This document shows positions 27,992 through 39,174 of a DNA stretch of 64,000 nucleotides, in pieces. Position numbers and translations under genes: made by a program. Source of the DNA: Peribacillus faecalis (GTDB lineage Bacteria > Bacillota > Bacilli > Bacillales > DSM-1321); assembly GCF_014712675.1 (NCBI RefSeq), contig NZ_JACXSI010000002.1:40240-104239 (forward strand). Reading direction: 5' to 3'. Every line of letters begins with the position of its first letter. The first letter of the stretch is position 1. Below the pieces are notes generated by a model that searched no databases, had not been told where the DNA came from, and saw only the letters and a list, made by a program, of their open reading frames with translations.

Positions 27992-30900
27992 ATGAATATG
28001 GTACATGTTTATACTGCGAAAAAACATTTGCGATTCATTACAGCATCGAGTTTATTTGATGGTCATGATGCCTCTATTAACATTATGAGAAGAATTCTTC
28101 AAAGCAGTGGAGCAGAGGTAATTCACTTAGGGCATAACCGCTCGGTTGAAGAAATTGTAAACGCTGCAATTCAAGAGGATGTACAAGGTATTGCTGTTTC
28201 ATCATATCAGGGAGGGCACGTCGAATATTTTAAATACATGTATGATTTACTTAAGGAAAAAGGAGCAGGTCACATTCGTATTTACGGAGGCGGCGGAGGA
28301 GTCATCATTCCGAAAGAAATAAACGACCTGCATGAATACGGTATTGCCCGTATTTTTTCTCCGGAGGATGGTAGACAAAACGGTTTGCAAGGCATGATTA
28401 ATATCATGATTCAAGAATGTGAAGAGCAAATGGCACATTCTGACGTTTCCAGTTTACTTCAGCATTTGCCAAGCGGGGACTTTCTAACAGTATCAAAAAT
28501 GATTACAGCAGTTGAGAATGAAATGGATAAACCAGAAGTTGACCGTGCATCGTTTTTATCCGAGATAAGGAAGACCTCAAAGATAGTTCCAGTAGTGGGG
28601 ATTACCGGAACGGGTGGTGCTGGGAAAAGTTCTTTGACGGATGAGCTGATTCGTCGCTTTCTTCGTGAGATTCCCGGAACACGTGTCGCGATTTTATCGG
28701 TAGATCCGACGAAACAAAAGACAGGCGGCGCCTTATTAGGAGATCGGATACGGATGAATGCAATTTTCTCAGATCGGGTGTATATGAGAAGTTTGGCAAC
28801 TCGTTCCTCAAGAAGTGAAATTTCATTGGCACTAAAAGATGCCATTGCGGTTGTGAAAGCAGCGAGCTTTGATTTGGTAATAGTAGAAACATCCGGAATC
28901 GGTCAAGGTGATGCGGCTGTTGCAGAGTTGTGCGATTTGTCCATGTATGTCATGACAAGTGAATTCGGAGCGCCATCACAGCTTGAAAAAATCGACATGC
29001 TCGATTACGCTGACTTAGTGGTGATCAATAAATTTGAAAGAAAAGGCTCAGAAGATGCACTTAGACAGGTGCAAAAGCAATATCAGCGCAATAGAGGACT
29101 ATTTGACCGAGACTATGCAGAGATGCCGGTTTACGGAACGATTGCCAGCCAGTTTAATGATACAGGAACAAACAGATTGTTTGCTGCACTAATTAATAAG
29201 TTGAATGAGACTGCTAATGTTCAGTGGACAACATCTTTTTCTGACGAAGGTATAGTAGAAAAGCAGAGTGTCATCATTCCGAATGACCGCCGCTATTACT
29301 TGAGAGAAATTGCTGATACAGTACATCAATACAAGATAAAGGCTGAACAGCAAGCGGATATTGCTAGTCGTTTGTATCAGATTGAAGGAACATTGCAGGA
29401 AGTAGCAAAAGTAGAGCAAAATGAACAGCTCATTGCCTCATTGAAAAAAATACGCAACGATATTGCGATGCAACTGACGGGAGAATCGAAGAACATCCTA
29501 GAAAGATGGGATGAATTTAAAGAAAAATATAGCCAAGATGAACTTGTGACCGTTATTCGAGACAAAGAAATCAAAACTAGCTTAAAAACGAAAAGTCTAT
29601 CAGGATTAATGATTCCGAAGATTTCATTACCGAAATATAAAGACTTCGGGGATATTTTATTATGGGTGTATAAAGAAAATGTGCCGGGTTCTTTCCCGTT
29701 TACTGCTGGAGTTTTTCCATTTAAACGCGAGGGAGAAGATCCAAAAAGGCAATTTGCCGGAGAAGGATCGCCGGAAAAAACAAACAGAAGATTCCACTAT
29801 TTATCAAAGGATGACGATGCAAAACGCCTCAGTACAGCCTTCGACTCAGTTACGCTTTACGGAGAAGATCCAGATTATCGTCCTGATATATTCGGCAAAA
29901 TCGGAGAAAGCGGCGTCAATGTCTGTACGCTAGATGATATGCGGAAATTATATGCTGGATTTGATCTTTGCCATCCTTCCACCTCAGTATCAATGACCAT
30001 TAATGGCCCTGCGCCTATCATATTGGCAATGTTCTTAAATACAGCTATTGAACAGCAACTCAACAAAAAGAGTGAAAAGCTTGGAAGAGCACTTACGGAA
30101 AAAGAGTACGAAGAAGTGAAGAGTTACACGCTGCAAACAGTACGTGGAACTGTTCAAGCTGATATTTTAAAAGAAGACCAAGGCCAAAATACATGCATTT
30201 TCTCAACAGAATTTGCTTTGCGCATGATGGGGGATATTCAGGAATACTTTATCCAAAACAGGGTAAGAAACTATTACTCTGTATCAATTTCCGGCTACCA
30301 TATCGCGGAAGCTGGAGCGAATCCGATTTCCCAATTAGCTTTCACATTATCTAATGGATTCACGTATGTTGAATATTATTTGAGTCGTGGTATGCATATC
30401 GATGATTTTGCACCAAACCTTTCTTTCTTTTTCTCTAACGGGCTTGACCCTGAATATAGCGTGATTGGACGAGTTGCGCGCCGTATCTGGGCAACTGTTA
30501 TGAAAAATAAATATGGTGCTAATGAGCGTAGTCAGAAGCTTAAGTACCACGTGCAAACGTCAGGACGTTCGCTTCATGCACAAGAAATTGATTTTAACGA
30601 CATCCGTACTACACTGCAGGCATTAATGGCTCTTCATGATAACTGCAACTCTCTGCACACAAATGCCTATGATGAAGCGATTACAACTCCTACCGAGGAA
30701 TCTGTTCGAAGAGCTATGGCGATACAGATGATAATCACAAAAGAGCATGGCTTAACTAAAAACGAAAATCCGCTACAAGGCGCCTTTATTATTGAGGAGC
30801 TGACTGACTTGGTAGAAGAAGCTGTTCTGCGCGAATTTGAGCGGATTGATGATCGCGGAGGTGTGCTGGGGGCGATGGAGACACAGTACCAGCGCGGAAA

Positions 30901-31249
30901 GATTCAAGATGAATCGATGCATTATGAGATGAAGAAACATACAGGAGAACTGCCGATTATTGGCGTAAATACGTATTTAAACCCAAATCCTCCTTCAGAA
31001 GAACAAGTAAACAATATGGAACTGGCTCGTGCCCCATATGAAGAGAAGGAAGGGCAAATCCTGCAGTTGCGCCGTTTCCAAGAACAGCATAAACATGAGG
31101 TCGATCAAGCTTTGACGAAACTTAAGCAAGCAGCACTTAACGGAGAAAATATTTTTGCTGAACTGATGGATTGTGTGCGCGTAGCCAGTCTGGGCCAAAT
31201 TACGCATGCCTTATATGAAGTAGGCGGGCAGTACAGACGGAATATGTGA
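27992..31249 (+). CDS. icmF: Isobutyryl-CoA mutase fusion protein IcmF
   Basis: A 1085-residue fusion protein. Residues 10-145 are the B12-binding domain, with the DGHDAS cobalamin His loop at 23-28. Residues about 195-400 are a MeaB-like GTPase chaperone (P-loop [12 protein letters not shown] at 203-214). From about 530 follows the mutase large subunit ([37 protein letters not shown]). IcmF isomerises isobutyryl-CoA and butyryl-CoA, and in some species pivalyl-CoA and isovaleryl-CoA, using adenosylcobalamin. It links valine-type branched acids to the beta-oxidation enzymes encoded just upstream. GGGAGG precedes the ATG. No B12 riboswitch is visible in the window. Confidence 0.95.
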   Translation: MNMVHVYTAKKHLRFITASSLFDGHDASINIMRRILQSSGAEVIHLGHNRSVEEIVNAAIQEDVQGIAVSSYQGGHVEYFKYMYDLLKEKGAGHIRIYGGGGGVIIPKEINDLHEYGIARIFSPEDGRQNGLQGMINIMIQECEEQMAHSDVSSLLQHLPSGDFLTVSKMITAVENEMDKPEVDRASFLSEIRKTSKIVPVVGITGTGGAGKSSLTDELIRRFLREIPGTRVAILSVDPTKQKTGGALLGDRIRMNAIFSDRVYMRSLATRSSRSEISLALKDAIAVVKAASFDLVIVETSGIGQGDAAVAELCDLSMYVMTSEFGAPSQLEKIDMLDYADLVVINKFERKGSEDALRQVQKQYQRNRGLFDRDYAEMPVYGTIASQFNDTGTNRLFAALINKLNETANVQWTTSFSDEGIVEKQSVIIPNDRRYYLREIADTVHQYKIKAEQQADIASRLYQIEGTLQEVAKVEQNEQLIASLKKIRNDIAMQLTGESKNILERWDEFKEKYSQDELVTVIRDKEIKTSLKTKSLSGLMIPKISLPKYKDFGDILLWVYKENVPGSFPFTAGVFPFKREGEDPKRQFAGEGSPEKTNRRFHYLSKDDDAKRLSTAFDSVTLYGEDPDYRPDIFGKIGESGVNVCTLDDMRKLYAGFDLCHPSTSVSMTINGPAPIILAMFLNTAIEQQLNKKSEKLGRALTEKEYEEVKSYTLQTVRGTVQADILKEDQGQNTCIFSTEFALRMMGDIQEYFIQNRVRNYYSVSISGYHIAEAGANPISQLAFTLSNGFTYVEYYLSRGMHIDDFAPNLSFFFSNGLDPEYSVIGRVARRIWATVMKNKYGANERSQKLKYHVQTSGRSLHAQEIDFNDIRTTLQALMALHDNCNSLHTNAYDEAITTPTEESVRRAMAIQMIITKEHGLTKNENPLQGAFIIEELTDLVEEAVLREFERIDDRGGVLGAMETQYQRGKIQDESMHYEMKKHTGELPIIGVNTYLNPNPPSEEQVNNMELARAPYEEKEGQILQLRRFQEQHKHEVDQALTKLKQAALNGENIFAELMDCVRVASLGQITHALYEVGGQYRRNM

Positions 31250-31262
31250 TTGCGTAATTAAA

Positions 31263-31700
31263 AAGAAAGTATGTATTTTTGAACTTTGATAGCTGTCTAA
31301 CCTTGCACCTGCAATGGGCGATTTATCGTAGTCCATGTCTAGCTCCAGCGACCATCCAGTTTTTTCTTAGAATATCTTCTTTGAGTATCTTGTCAAATTC
31401 ATGACTGATAAGTGATGAATTCGACAGCTCGAGGTCATAGACGAATCACTCCGGGAATTTTTCAATTTCCGGAGTGATTCGTCTTATGCTGGTCGGAGGC
31501 TTTCAGAACGAGAGTCATAGCGATGAAGATATGCAGACGTAACGTCCTTAGTCGTTTTTCCTACTTACGGGCCGCTTCCGCTTTTCGGTTTCCGCATGTC
31601 TCCTTTTGATTCGTAAATTATTTAAAAAAGGTCATCATCTGAAGAAGACTGCAAGTTTCTGAATATGTGACATATCAAAAGGACCGGTGCCGGTTTTTCT
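31263..31700 (+). repeat. Composite intergenic repeat element (long copy)
   Basis: It runs from AAGAAAGTATGTATTTTTGAACTT through GTCTAACCTTGCACCTGC, a GTCTAGCTCCAGCG block, TCGAGGTCATA, a very stable hairpin (GACGAATCACTCCGG / CCGGAGTGATTCGTC at about 31440-31486), GAGAGTCATAGCGATGAAGATATG, GGCCGCTTCCGC and the terminal dyad at 31676-31700. The CCAAGAAACC hairpin module is missing here. It shares module order with 34623-35137. Confidence 0.85.
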
Positions 31701-31841
31701 TTCAAAATAAATGTAGTAGAGGTTGCCTGAGTATTGTATAGTTAGGCTAACCTCTTTTCTTCTGAAAAAAACTTTATAATAAGTGCAGATTAAGGTTAGA
31801 ATGTTATTCTTAGAGTAAAATTGTTTTTTGGAGTTGGAGCT

Positions 31842-31997
31842 ATGAAAATAAAGACGATCATTATTGTTTTAGCAATTTGTAGCTTTGCATTTCTATTTCG
31901 GTTTCTGTATCAAAAACAGTTTGGTGCAGTAGGTTATTTTATCCTGGCAGTAGCCGCTGTCTTTCTTGCATTAAGAGAGTGGAAAAAAACTAAATGA
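31842..31997 (+). CDS. Small hydrophobic protein (51 aa)
   Basis: The 51-codon frame reads MKIKTIIIVLAICSFAFLFRFLYQKQ..., then a second hydrophobic stretch YFILAVAAVFLALREW and a basic tail KKTK. Two TM helices are predicted by eye. GGAG lies 8 bases before the ATG. It stands alone between a repeat element and rpoE, with about 150 bp before rpoE. I do not recognise it. Support is the ribosome site, the clean hydrophobic/basic pattern and a start and stop that fit; conservation is untested. Confidence 0.5.
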   Translation: MKIKTIIIVLAICSFAFLFRFLYQKQFGAVGYFILAVAAVFLALREWKKTK

Positions 31998-32147
31998 CAG
32001 ATTGAGTATGCGAAAACATTTTGTGGGTAAAGTTTGAACTAGCATAAAGGTATTTGTATTGTTTATAATGAAATATAGTATATAGAAAATGTTAGCAAAG
32101 TATTATTGTACATATTTTGCTTTTTGATATGAAAGGAAGTGCCGATA

Positions 32148-32678
32148 TTGAGCTTAAATCAATATACACAAGAAGAAATCAAGGAAATGTCCTTAATTGA
32201 AGTTGCATATGAAATTATGCAAGAAAACCACAGCAAACAAGCAGTAGCATTTGGCGACCTTGTTCAACAGATTGCTCAACTGCAAGAGTTATCAACAATC
32301 GAGGTTCAACAAAAAATCGCACAGTTCTATACGGATCTGAATGTAGACGGCCGTTTCAATACAGTGGGTGAAAACCGCTGGGGCTTAAAAGATTGGTACC
32401 CAATCGATCAAGTTGAAGATGAACTGATCAATCCGGTTAAGCCGAAGAAGAAGAAAGGTAAAAAAGTCGTTGATGAAGACTTCGAAGATCTTGACTTGGA
32501 TGAAATCGATGAATTCGATGATACTGAAGAGGAAGAATTATTGGTGGATGAAGAAGATATCCTTGACTTGGATGAAGATGATGATGAAGATCTTGACGAA
32601 GATGAACTTATTGAAGATGATTTCGAAATCGTCGACGAAGAAGAACTTGATGAAGAAGAAGAGGATGAGCTTTTGTAA
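32148..32678 (+). CDS. rpoE: RNA polymerase delta subunit
   Basis: A 176-residue RpoE. The N-terminal HARE-HTH domain (residues 1-90, SLNQYTQEEIKEMSLIEVA; FYTDLNVDGRF; WGLKDWYP) binds core polymerase. The C-terminal half from about residue 105 is an unstructured run of Asp and Glu. Delta raises polymerase recycling and makes initiation sensitive to the initiating NTP. The start is TTG at 32148 with AAAGGAAG 8 bases upstream. An in-frame GTG at 32139 overlaps that site. pyrG follows, as in B. subtilis. Confidence 0.95.
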   Translation: MSLNQYTQEEIKEMSLIEVAYEIMQENHSKQAVAFGDLVQQIAQLQELSTIEVQQKIAQFYTDLNVDGRFNTVGENRWGLKDWYPIDQVEDELINPVKPKKKKGKKVVDEDFEDLDLDEIDEFDDTEEEELLVDEEDILDLDEDDDEDLDEDELIEDDFEIVDEEELDEEEEDELL

Positions 32679-32683
32679 ATCTC

Positions 32684-32712
32684 TTGACTTTTGAAGCTGA
32701 AATTTGTAGAAT
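32684..32712 (+). promoter_or_regulatory. pyrG: Sigma A promoter of pyrG
   Basis: TTGACT (32684-32689), a 17-bp spacer and TAGAAT (32707-32712). The predicted start is the first G of GGGCTCC at 32720. Confidence 0.8.
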
Positions 32713-32719
32713 CATTTTT

Positions 32720-32790
32720 GGGCTCCTTAAAGAAGGACGAAATGATAAATATGCCGCTCCCTTACTTAATTGTAGGGAGCGTTTTTTGTT
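32720..32790 (+). promoter_or_regulatory. pyrG: pyrG CTP-sensing attenuator leader
   Basis: The transcript should begin GGGCUCC. A terminator hairpin GCTCCCTTAC / GTAGGGAGC with a TTTTTTG tract lies at about 32755-32788. In B. subtilis low CTP makes polymerase stutter at GGGC and add extra G residues that pair with the CUCCC(U) strand and stop the terminator forming. All parts of that mechanism are present here. Confidence 0.8.
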
Positions 32791-32954
32791 TTTTTATAAA
32801 AATTTATCGTATTCTTTAGCGTTATGCGCCAAAAACTATAAAGAGTCTATCGCATAAAGAATTGAACAATAATGGAAGAAAAAGCATACCCCTTTCATTC
32901 AGCAATGTTAATCAGACACAAGAAGTTTTGTCATGCAATTTTAAGTAAACATAA

Positions 32955-34571
<1,617 letters not shown>

Positions 34572-34582
34572 TTGATATAGAT

Positions 34583-34614
34583 AAAAAAGCTGCCATGTTT
34601 AGGCAGCTTTTTTT
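34583..34614 (+). terminator. Terminator of pyrG
   Basis: AAAAAAGCTGCC / GGCAGCTTTTTT stem with a 7-base loop and a T tract. Confidence 0.9.
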
Positions 34615-34622
34615 AAAAAGAT

Positions 34623-35137
34623 AAGAAAGCGTATATTTTCGAACTTGGAAAGCTGTCTAACCTTATACCTGCCATGCTCGGAGGACAACAGGATGTTGGT
34701 CACATCGGCGTTGTCACAGGACGTGACACCCTTAACCGATGTTCTCCTCCATCCCACCCAAGAAACCAAAACCGGGTTTCTTGGGCAGTTTGTCTTAGGC
34801 CTTGTCTAGCTGCAGCAGCCAGCCAGTTTTCATCTTGGATAATCTCCCTTGAGTATCTTGTCAAATTCATGACTGATAAGTGATGAATTTGACAGCTCGA
34901 GGTCATAAGCCAAATGACTCCGGAAATTTTCAATTTCCTGCATGATTCGTCTTATGCTGGTCGGAGGCTCTCAGGACGAGAGTCACAGCGACGAAGATAT
35001 GCGGACGTAGCGTTCTTAGTCGCTGTTCCTTACTTGCAGGCCGCTTCCGCATTTCGGTTCCCGCATGGCTCCTTTTTCATTGAAGTAAGCTCAAGGAGTA
35101 GAATCAAAAATGAAAAAGGACCGGTAACGGACTTTCT
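34623..35137 (+). repeat. Composite intergenic repeat element (most complete copy)
   Basis: About 515 bp fill the pyrG-ywjG gap. Modules in order: GTATATTTTCGAACTT; GTCTAACCTTATACCTGCCATGCTCGG; a CACATCGGCG...CCGATGTTC stem; CCCAAGAAACC / GGTTTCTTGGG; CTTGTCTAGCTGCAGC; GACAGCTCGAGGTCATA; GCTGGTCGGAGGC; CACAGCGACGAAGATATGCGGACGTAGCG...GTCGCTGTTCC; GGCCGCTTCCGC; the dyad at 35111-35137. The dyad ends right at the stop of the minus-strand ywjG. Overlapping open frames here are not genes. Confidence 0.87.
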
Positions 35138-35139
35138 TA

Positions 35140-35661
35140 CTATTCCTCAATCTCTTCAAGCAGTTCAGATAGTGTAAGATGAATGCCGTGATACGTAAAT
35201 AGTGCTACCAGCAGGGAAGGGAAACCTACGCGTTCACCTGTTTCCGTAGGTACAAGCCCACGTTTTACATTGAGATTAATATGGATATGCGCTAAGTCAT
35301 GCAAACCGTTCTTCATTTCGTCAAGAACAGTAGATACACCGACAAATGGAACATTTAGTTCTTCGAGTTTTTCAGCAAGTGCAACCGCTTCAGGATCATC
35401 GTTATTACGAGTGAAAAGCAGCACACGATCAACGCTTGATATTTGTTCTATGTCAGGCATTGCTTTACAATGAGGTAGAGAATCGATGCCTTCAAGGGCT
35501 TCCGAAACAACGCCTTTCATTTCTTTGAAACCATGTATATAAATATGGCCATCGCCAATGACAGCTTGTGCCAGAAGTCGCGCCGCATCTTCTATTGCAT
35601 ACTCATCTTGGGAAATGGCTTTGAACAGTCCGCTTAACTGAGTGGAAAATATTTTAAGCAT
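35140..35661 (-). CDS. ywjG: DUF2529 family protein YwjG
   Basis: A 173-residue DUF2529 protein with a SIS-like alpha/beta pattern. IYIHGFKEMKGVVSEALEG near residue 40 and VDRVLLFTRNNDDPEAVALAEKL near 78 look like a sugar-isomerase-type fold. The actual function is unknown. GGAG lies 8 bases upstream of the ATG (TAAAGGAGATCAAACT). It is divergent from spo0F. A repeat-family dyad acts as the likely terminator. Confidence 0.87.
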   Translation of the reverse strand: MLKIFSTQLSGLFKAISQDEYAIEDAARLLAQAVIGDGHIYIHGFKEMKGVVSEALEGIDSLPHCKAMPDIEQISSVDRVLLFTRNNDDPEAVALAEKLEELNVPFVGVSTVLDEMKNGLHDLAHIHINLNVKRGLVPTETGERVGFPSLLVALFTYHGIHLTLSELLEEIEE

Positions 35662-35777
35662 AGTTTGATCTCCTTTATCAATTGAATCATTGAGTCCTTA
35701 TAAACAGGATAAATGTTCTACCAGCATTATATAAGAATGAGGATATATATGCGAATGTTTATTTTCTTTGAAGAAAT

Positions 35778-35804
35778 GAAGGATTTAATTAATTGGAATA
35801 GAAT
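35778..35804 (+). promoter_or_regulatory. spo0F: Candidate sigma H promoter of spo0F
   Basis: GAAGGATTT, 11 bases, then ATAGAAT fits the sigma H consensus RnAGGAwWW-N11/12-RnnGAAT at every defined position. It lies about 50 bp before the spo0F start. spo0F is a known sigma H gene in B. subtilis. Confidence 0.65.
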
Positions 35805-35851
35805 ACTTCTACAATAAAAGACTGAATACATTAAAGAAAGGCGGGGATGGT

Positions 35852-36223
35852 ATGGGACAACAAATATTGATTGTAGATGATCAATTCGGGATTCGAGTTT
35901 TGTTGAATGAAGTGCTGCAGAAAGAAGGTTATACAACGTTTCAAGCAGCAAACGGACCGCAGGCACTTGAAATAGCGAAGGAGCAAAAATTGGATCTTGT
36001 ACTTCTTGATATGAAGATCCCGGGAATGGACGGAATAGAAATACTGCGAAGACTGAAAGAATATGACCAAAGCATCTCTGTAATCATCATGACTGCATAC
36101 GGTGAATTGGATATGATTCAGCAGGCCAAAGATCTTGGTGCGCTTACTCATTTCTCTAAGCCGTTTGATATTGACGATATTCGAAGCATCGTCAAAAAAT
36201 ATATTCCGATGAATACTAAGTGA
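35852..36223 (+). CDS. spo0F: Sporulation phosphorelay response regulator Spo0F
   Basis: A 123-residue single-domain receiver. It accepts phosphate from the sporulation kinases and passes it to Spo0B. The acidic pocket is VDDQ (Asp9, Asp10), the phosphoacceptor is Asp53 in [23 protein letters not shown] holds the switch Thr, and FSKPFDI holds the invariant Lys. There is no output domain, as expected. GGCGGGGATGGT precedes the ATG. Confidence 0.96.
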   Translation: MGQQILIVDDQFGIRVLLNEVLQKEGYTTFQAANGPQALEIAKEQKLDLVLLDMKIPGMDGIEILRRLKEYDQSISVIIMTAYGELDMIQQAKDLGALTHFSKPFDIDDIRSIVKKYIPMNTK

Positions 36224-36473
36224 TGTTGTACTAGTATATAACCTGAAAAATCTATCATTGGACAAAGTTTAGTTACATCTTTATAGAAAATATTTCCTAG
36301 TCGTGGGATTATCTTGAGAATTATGATGACTATTGGTATTCTTGAAGGTGAAATAATTGTCATTCCCTTGGTATACATAACCTGTATACTTTACATACTT
36401 TTTAGGGAAAATTGTATAAGGAAGCACTGTGATTTACATAGTGTCAACCGTTACAACATAAGGAGGAAATATA

Positions 36474-37331
36474 ATGCCTTTAGTTTCAATGACTGAGATG
36501 CTGAACAAAGCATTAGAAGGAAAATATGCAGTAGGTCAATTTAACATCAACAACCTTGAGTGGACTCAAGCAATTCTTGCTGCTGCTGAAGAAGAAAAAT
36601 CACCTGTTATCCTTGGGGTTTCTGAAGGTGCTGCTCGTCACATGGGCGGATTCAAAACTGTAGTGATGATGGTTAAAGGTTTATTAGAAGACATGAAGAT
36701 CACGGTTCCTGTGGCAATCCACTTAGACCACGGTTCTTCATTCGACAAATGTAAAGAAGCAATCGATGCAGGTTTCACATCTGTAATGATTGACGCTTCT
36801 CACCACCCATTCGAGGAAAACGTTGAAACGACTAAAGCTGTAGTTGACTACGCTCACTCTAAAGGTGTTTCTGTAGAAGCTGAATTAGGAACTGTTGGCG
36901 GACAAGAAGACGACGTTGTTGCTGACGGCGTTATCTATGCTGATGCTCAAGAATGTAAAGAACTAGTTGAAAAAACTGGTATCGACTGCCTTGCTCCAGC
37001 ATTAGGTTCAGTTCACGGTCCTTACAAAGGTGAACCAAACCTTGGTTTTAAAGAAATGGAAGAAATCAAAAACCTTACTAACATGCCATTAGTATTACAC
37101 GGCGGTACTGGTATCCCTGAAGCAGATATCAAAAAATCTATCTCTTTAGGTACTTCAAAAATCAACGTTAACACTGAAAACCAAATTGCATTCGCTAAAA
37201 AGGTTCGCGAAGTGTTAGCTGCTGACGCTGAAGTATATGATCCACGTAAATTCATCGGCCCTGGCCGCGACGCTATCAAAGCGACTGTTATCGGCAAAAT
37301 CCGTGAATTCGGTTCAAACAACAAAGCTTAA
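36474..37331 (+). CDS. fbaA: Class II fructose-bisphosphate aldolase
   Basis: A 285-residue class IIB zinc aldolase of glycolysis and gluconeogenesis. Zinc ligands and catalytic residues are seen in [11 protein letters not shown] near residue 81, [10 protein letters not shown] near 104, [13 protein letters not shown] near 176 and [12 protein letters not shown] near 206. AAGGAGGAAATATA precedes the ATG. Codon choice looks strongly biased to common codons, fitting high expression. In B. subtilis tal follows directly; here a four-gene cassette intervenes. Confidence 0.97.
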   Translation: MPLVSMTEMLNKALEGKYAVGQFNINNLEWTQAILAAAEEEKSPVILGVSEGAARHMGGFKTVVMMVKGLLEDMKITVPVAIHLDHGSSFDKCKEAIDAGFTSVMIDASHHPFEENVETTKAVVDYAHSKGVSVEAELGTVGGQEDDVVADGVIYADAQECKELVEKTGIDCLAPALGSVHGPYKGEPNLGFKEMEEIKNLTNMPLVLHGGTGIPEADIKKSISLGTSKINVNTENQIAFAKKVREVLAADAEVYDPRKFIGPGRDAIKATVIGKIREFGSNNKA

Positions 37332-37379
37332 TTTTAATCATTTTGAAAAAGGCATATGCTTTTTCATATGATTCACATA

Positions 37380-37418
37380 AAGAAGATGACTCCTGGCTTG
37401 TACTGGGGTCATCTTCTT
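37380..37418 (+). terminator. Terminator of fbaA
   Basis: AAAGAAGATGACTCC / GGGGTCATCTTCTTTT stem. Confidence 0.85.
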
Positions 37419-37500
37419 TTGTTATGAAGAAAGGTATGTAGATGAATACTAACAGTAACAAAAAAGCTTGTTTGGCAGGTGAATTGAAAGGAAGTAAGTT

Positions 37501-39129
37501 ATGGCTGATTTTTTTCGGACAGAAAGAAAACCATTGAAACTGCACACGCTTATACTATTGCTCGTATTTGGCATCATACTGACTTCAATACTGATTACAA
37601 GCACTTTTATAAGCCTCTATGTATCCAATCAGACAAAAGAAAACTTGTCCGAGAAAATAAGAGACGTAGCTAGAATGACGGCCCATTCGCAAATAGTCGT
37701 TGACGGTCTGGAAAAGGACTATATCGATCTTAGCCTCCAGGATTATGCTAATGAAATGATAGCCTTGACAGATGTCGGTTTTATCGTTGTCCTCAATATG
37801 GATCTAATCCGCTATTCACACCCTTGGGAGACGGAAATAGGCCATTCTTTTTATAATCGGGAGGACGCTCAGGCAGCCCTTAAAGGCAATGAGTATTATT
37901 CAACACAGGAAGGTCCGCTTGGCATCGGGCTACGTTTTTTTACACCTGTCAGAGATGAGGCAGGAGAGCAAATCGGGATTGTCGTTGTTGGCATTTCGCT
38001 TGATACAGTAAAAGGTTTGATGAAGGAAAGCCGACATGTTATTTATCTTTGTGCGCTTATTCCGCTGCTGTTTGGAGGAGCCGGTGCATTTGTCTTAAGC
38101 AAATTTATAAAAAGGAAGCTGCTGAATATGGAGCCTGAGGAGATTGCCCAACTGCTTGAAGAGCGCAATACTATGATAGAAGCAGTGAAGGAAGGGATAC
38201 TGGCAGCTAACGTTCGGGGTGAGATAACATTAGTTAATGAGGAAGCGTTGAAGCTAATGAATGTTAATGAAGAAAAAATTGTGAATCAGCCGATTAAGGA
38301 ATATATGCCGATTTTTGAGAAGGTGATGCAGACGGGAGAAGCGGAAGTGGGCTACGAGGAAACGCTGTACGGGCGCACGGTACTTTTGAATTGCTTCCCG
38401 ATCATTGTGAACAGTGAAATTGTAGGCGGAATCGGCACATTTAGAGATAAAACTGAAATACGGCAAATGGCGGAGCAGCTGACAGGGGTAAAACTGTATT
38501 CCGAATCGCTGAGAGCTCATTCGCATGAATTCATGAATAAGCTTCATGTCATTCTCGGGTTAATTCATTTGAAGAAATATGACGACCTGAACAATTATGT
38601 GCAAGATTTAGTCGAGGACCAAGAATCGGAGAAAAGCTTTGTCTTGCAACGTATACAGAACCCGATTTTGGCAGGGTTTCTTTTGGGCAAATTAAGCAAG
38701 GCGCGCGAGCATGGGATTCAATTTGAAATTAGCGAGAATAGCCAGTACAATGGTGAGCTGGAGGAAAAAGCGATCCATGATTTAATTTGCATATCAGGCA
38801 ACTTAATTGAAAATGCCTTTGATGCCGTTAGCGGCTTGGAAGTTAAGCAAGTCTCCTTCTCTGTTTACCATTCGGAAGACAGGTTGATTCTGCAAGTGGA
38901 AGACAGCGGTGCAGGTATGGAGCCAGGCCAGTTGGAGAATATATTCACAAAAGGCTTTTCGACAAAAGGCGAAGACCGAGGGTACGGATTATACTTAACG
39001 CTTCAATCTATTGCTAATTTGCATGGGGAGATAGACATTGACACGAGTCCAGGAACTGGGACAGTATTTACAGTTCAAATTCCTTTGCCTGAAAGGGGAA
39101 AATTACCTAGAGACTTAAAAGGAGAATAG
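37501..39129 (+). CDS. CitA/DcuS-family sensor histidine kinase
   Basis: A 542-residue membrane kinase. TM1 lies at about 15-40. An extracytoplasmic PAS-like (PDC) domain spans 42-175, with Arg104-Tyr-Ser-His107 as likely carboxylate ligands. TM2 is at about 180-200, a cytoplasmic PAS at 215-325, then the SPOB_a-type dimerisation motif RAHSHEFMNKLH (phospho-His at 342) and an ATPase domain with NLIENAFDAV, DSGAGM and GYGLYLT. Relatives sense C4-dicarboxylates, citrate or malate; the ligand here is unknown. GAAAGGAAG precedes the ATG. It pairs with the regulator 45 bp downstream. Confidence 0.9.
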   Translation: MADFFRTERKPLKLHTLILLLVFGIILTSILITSTFISLYVSNQTKENLSEKIRDVARMTAHSQIVVDGLEKDYIDLSLQDYANEMIALTDVGFIVVLNMDLIRYSHPWETEIGHSFYNREDAQAALKGNEYYSTQEGPLGIGLRFFTPVRDEAGEQIGIVVVGISLDTVKGLMKESRHVIYLCALIPLLFGGAGAFVLSKFIKRKLLNMEPEEIAQLLEERNTMIEAVKEGILAANVRGEITLVNEEALKLMNVNEEKIVNQPIKEYMPIFEKVMQTGEAEVGYEETLYGRTVLLNCFPIIVNSEIVGGIGTFRDKTEIRQMAEQLTGVKLYSESLRAHSHEFMNKLHVILGLIHLKKYDDLNNYVQDLVEDQESEKSFVLQRIQNPILAGFLLGKLSKAREHGIQFEISENSQYNGELEEKAIHDLICISGNLIENAFDAVSGLEVKQVSFSVYHSEDRLILQVEDSGAGMEPGQLENIFTKGFSTKGEDRGYGLYLTLQSIANLHGEIDIDTSPGTGTVFTVQIPLPERGKLPRDLKGE

Positions 39130-39174
39130 TCTATTCTTTATTAAGAAAGAAATTTGAGTTGAGGTGGATAAATT

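Noticed and set aside
34674-34933. Open frames of 69-77 codons on both strands within the composite repeat
   Set aside because: They lie wholly inside repeated modules with hairpins, have no ribosome sites, and other copies of the same modules do not keep the frames.
37441-37536. 31-codon frame MNTNSNKKACLAGELKGS overlapping the kinase start
   Set aside because: No ribosome site of its own and it runs into the kinase coding sequence out of frame.
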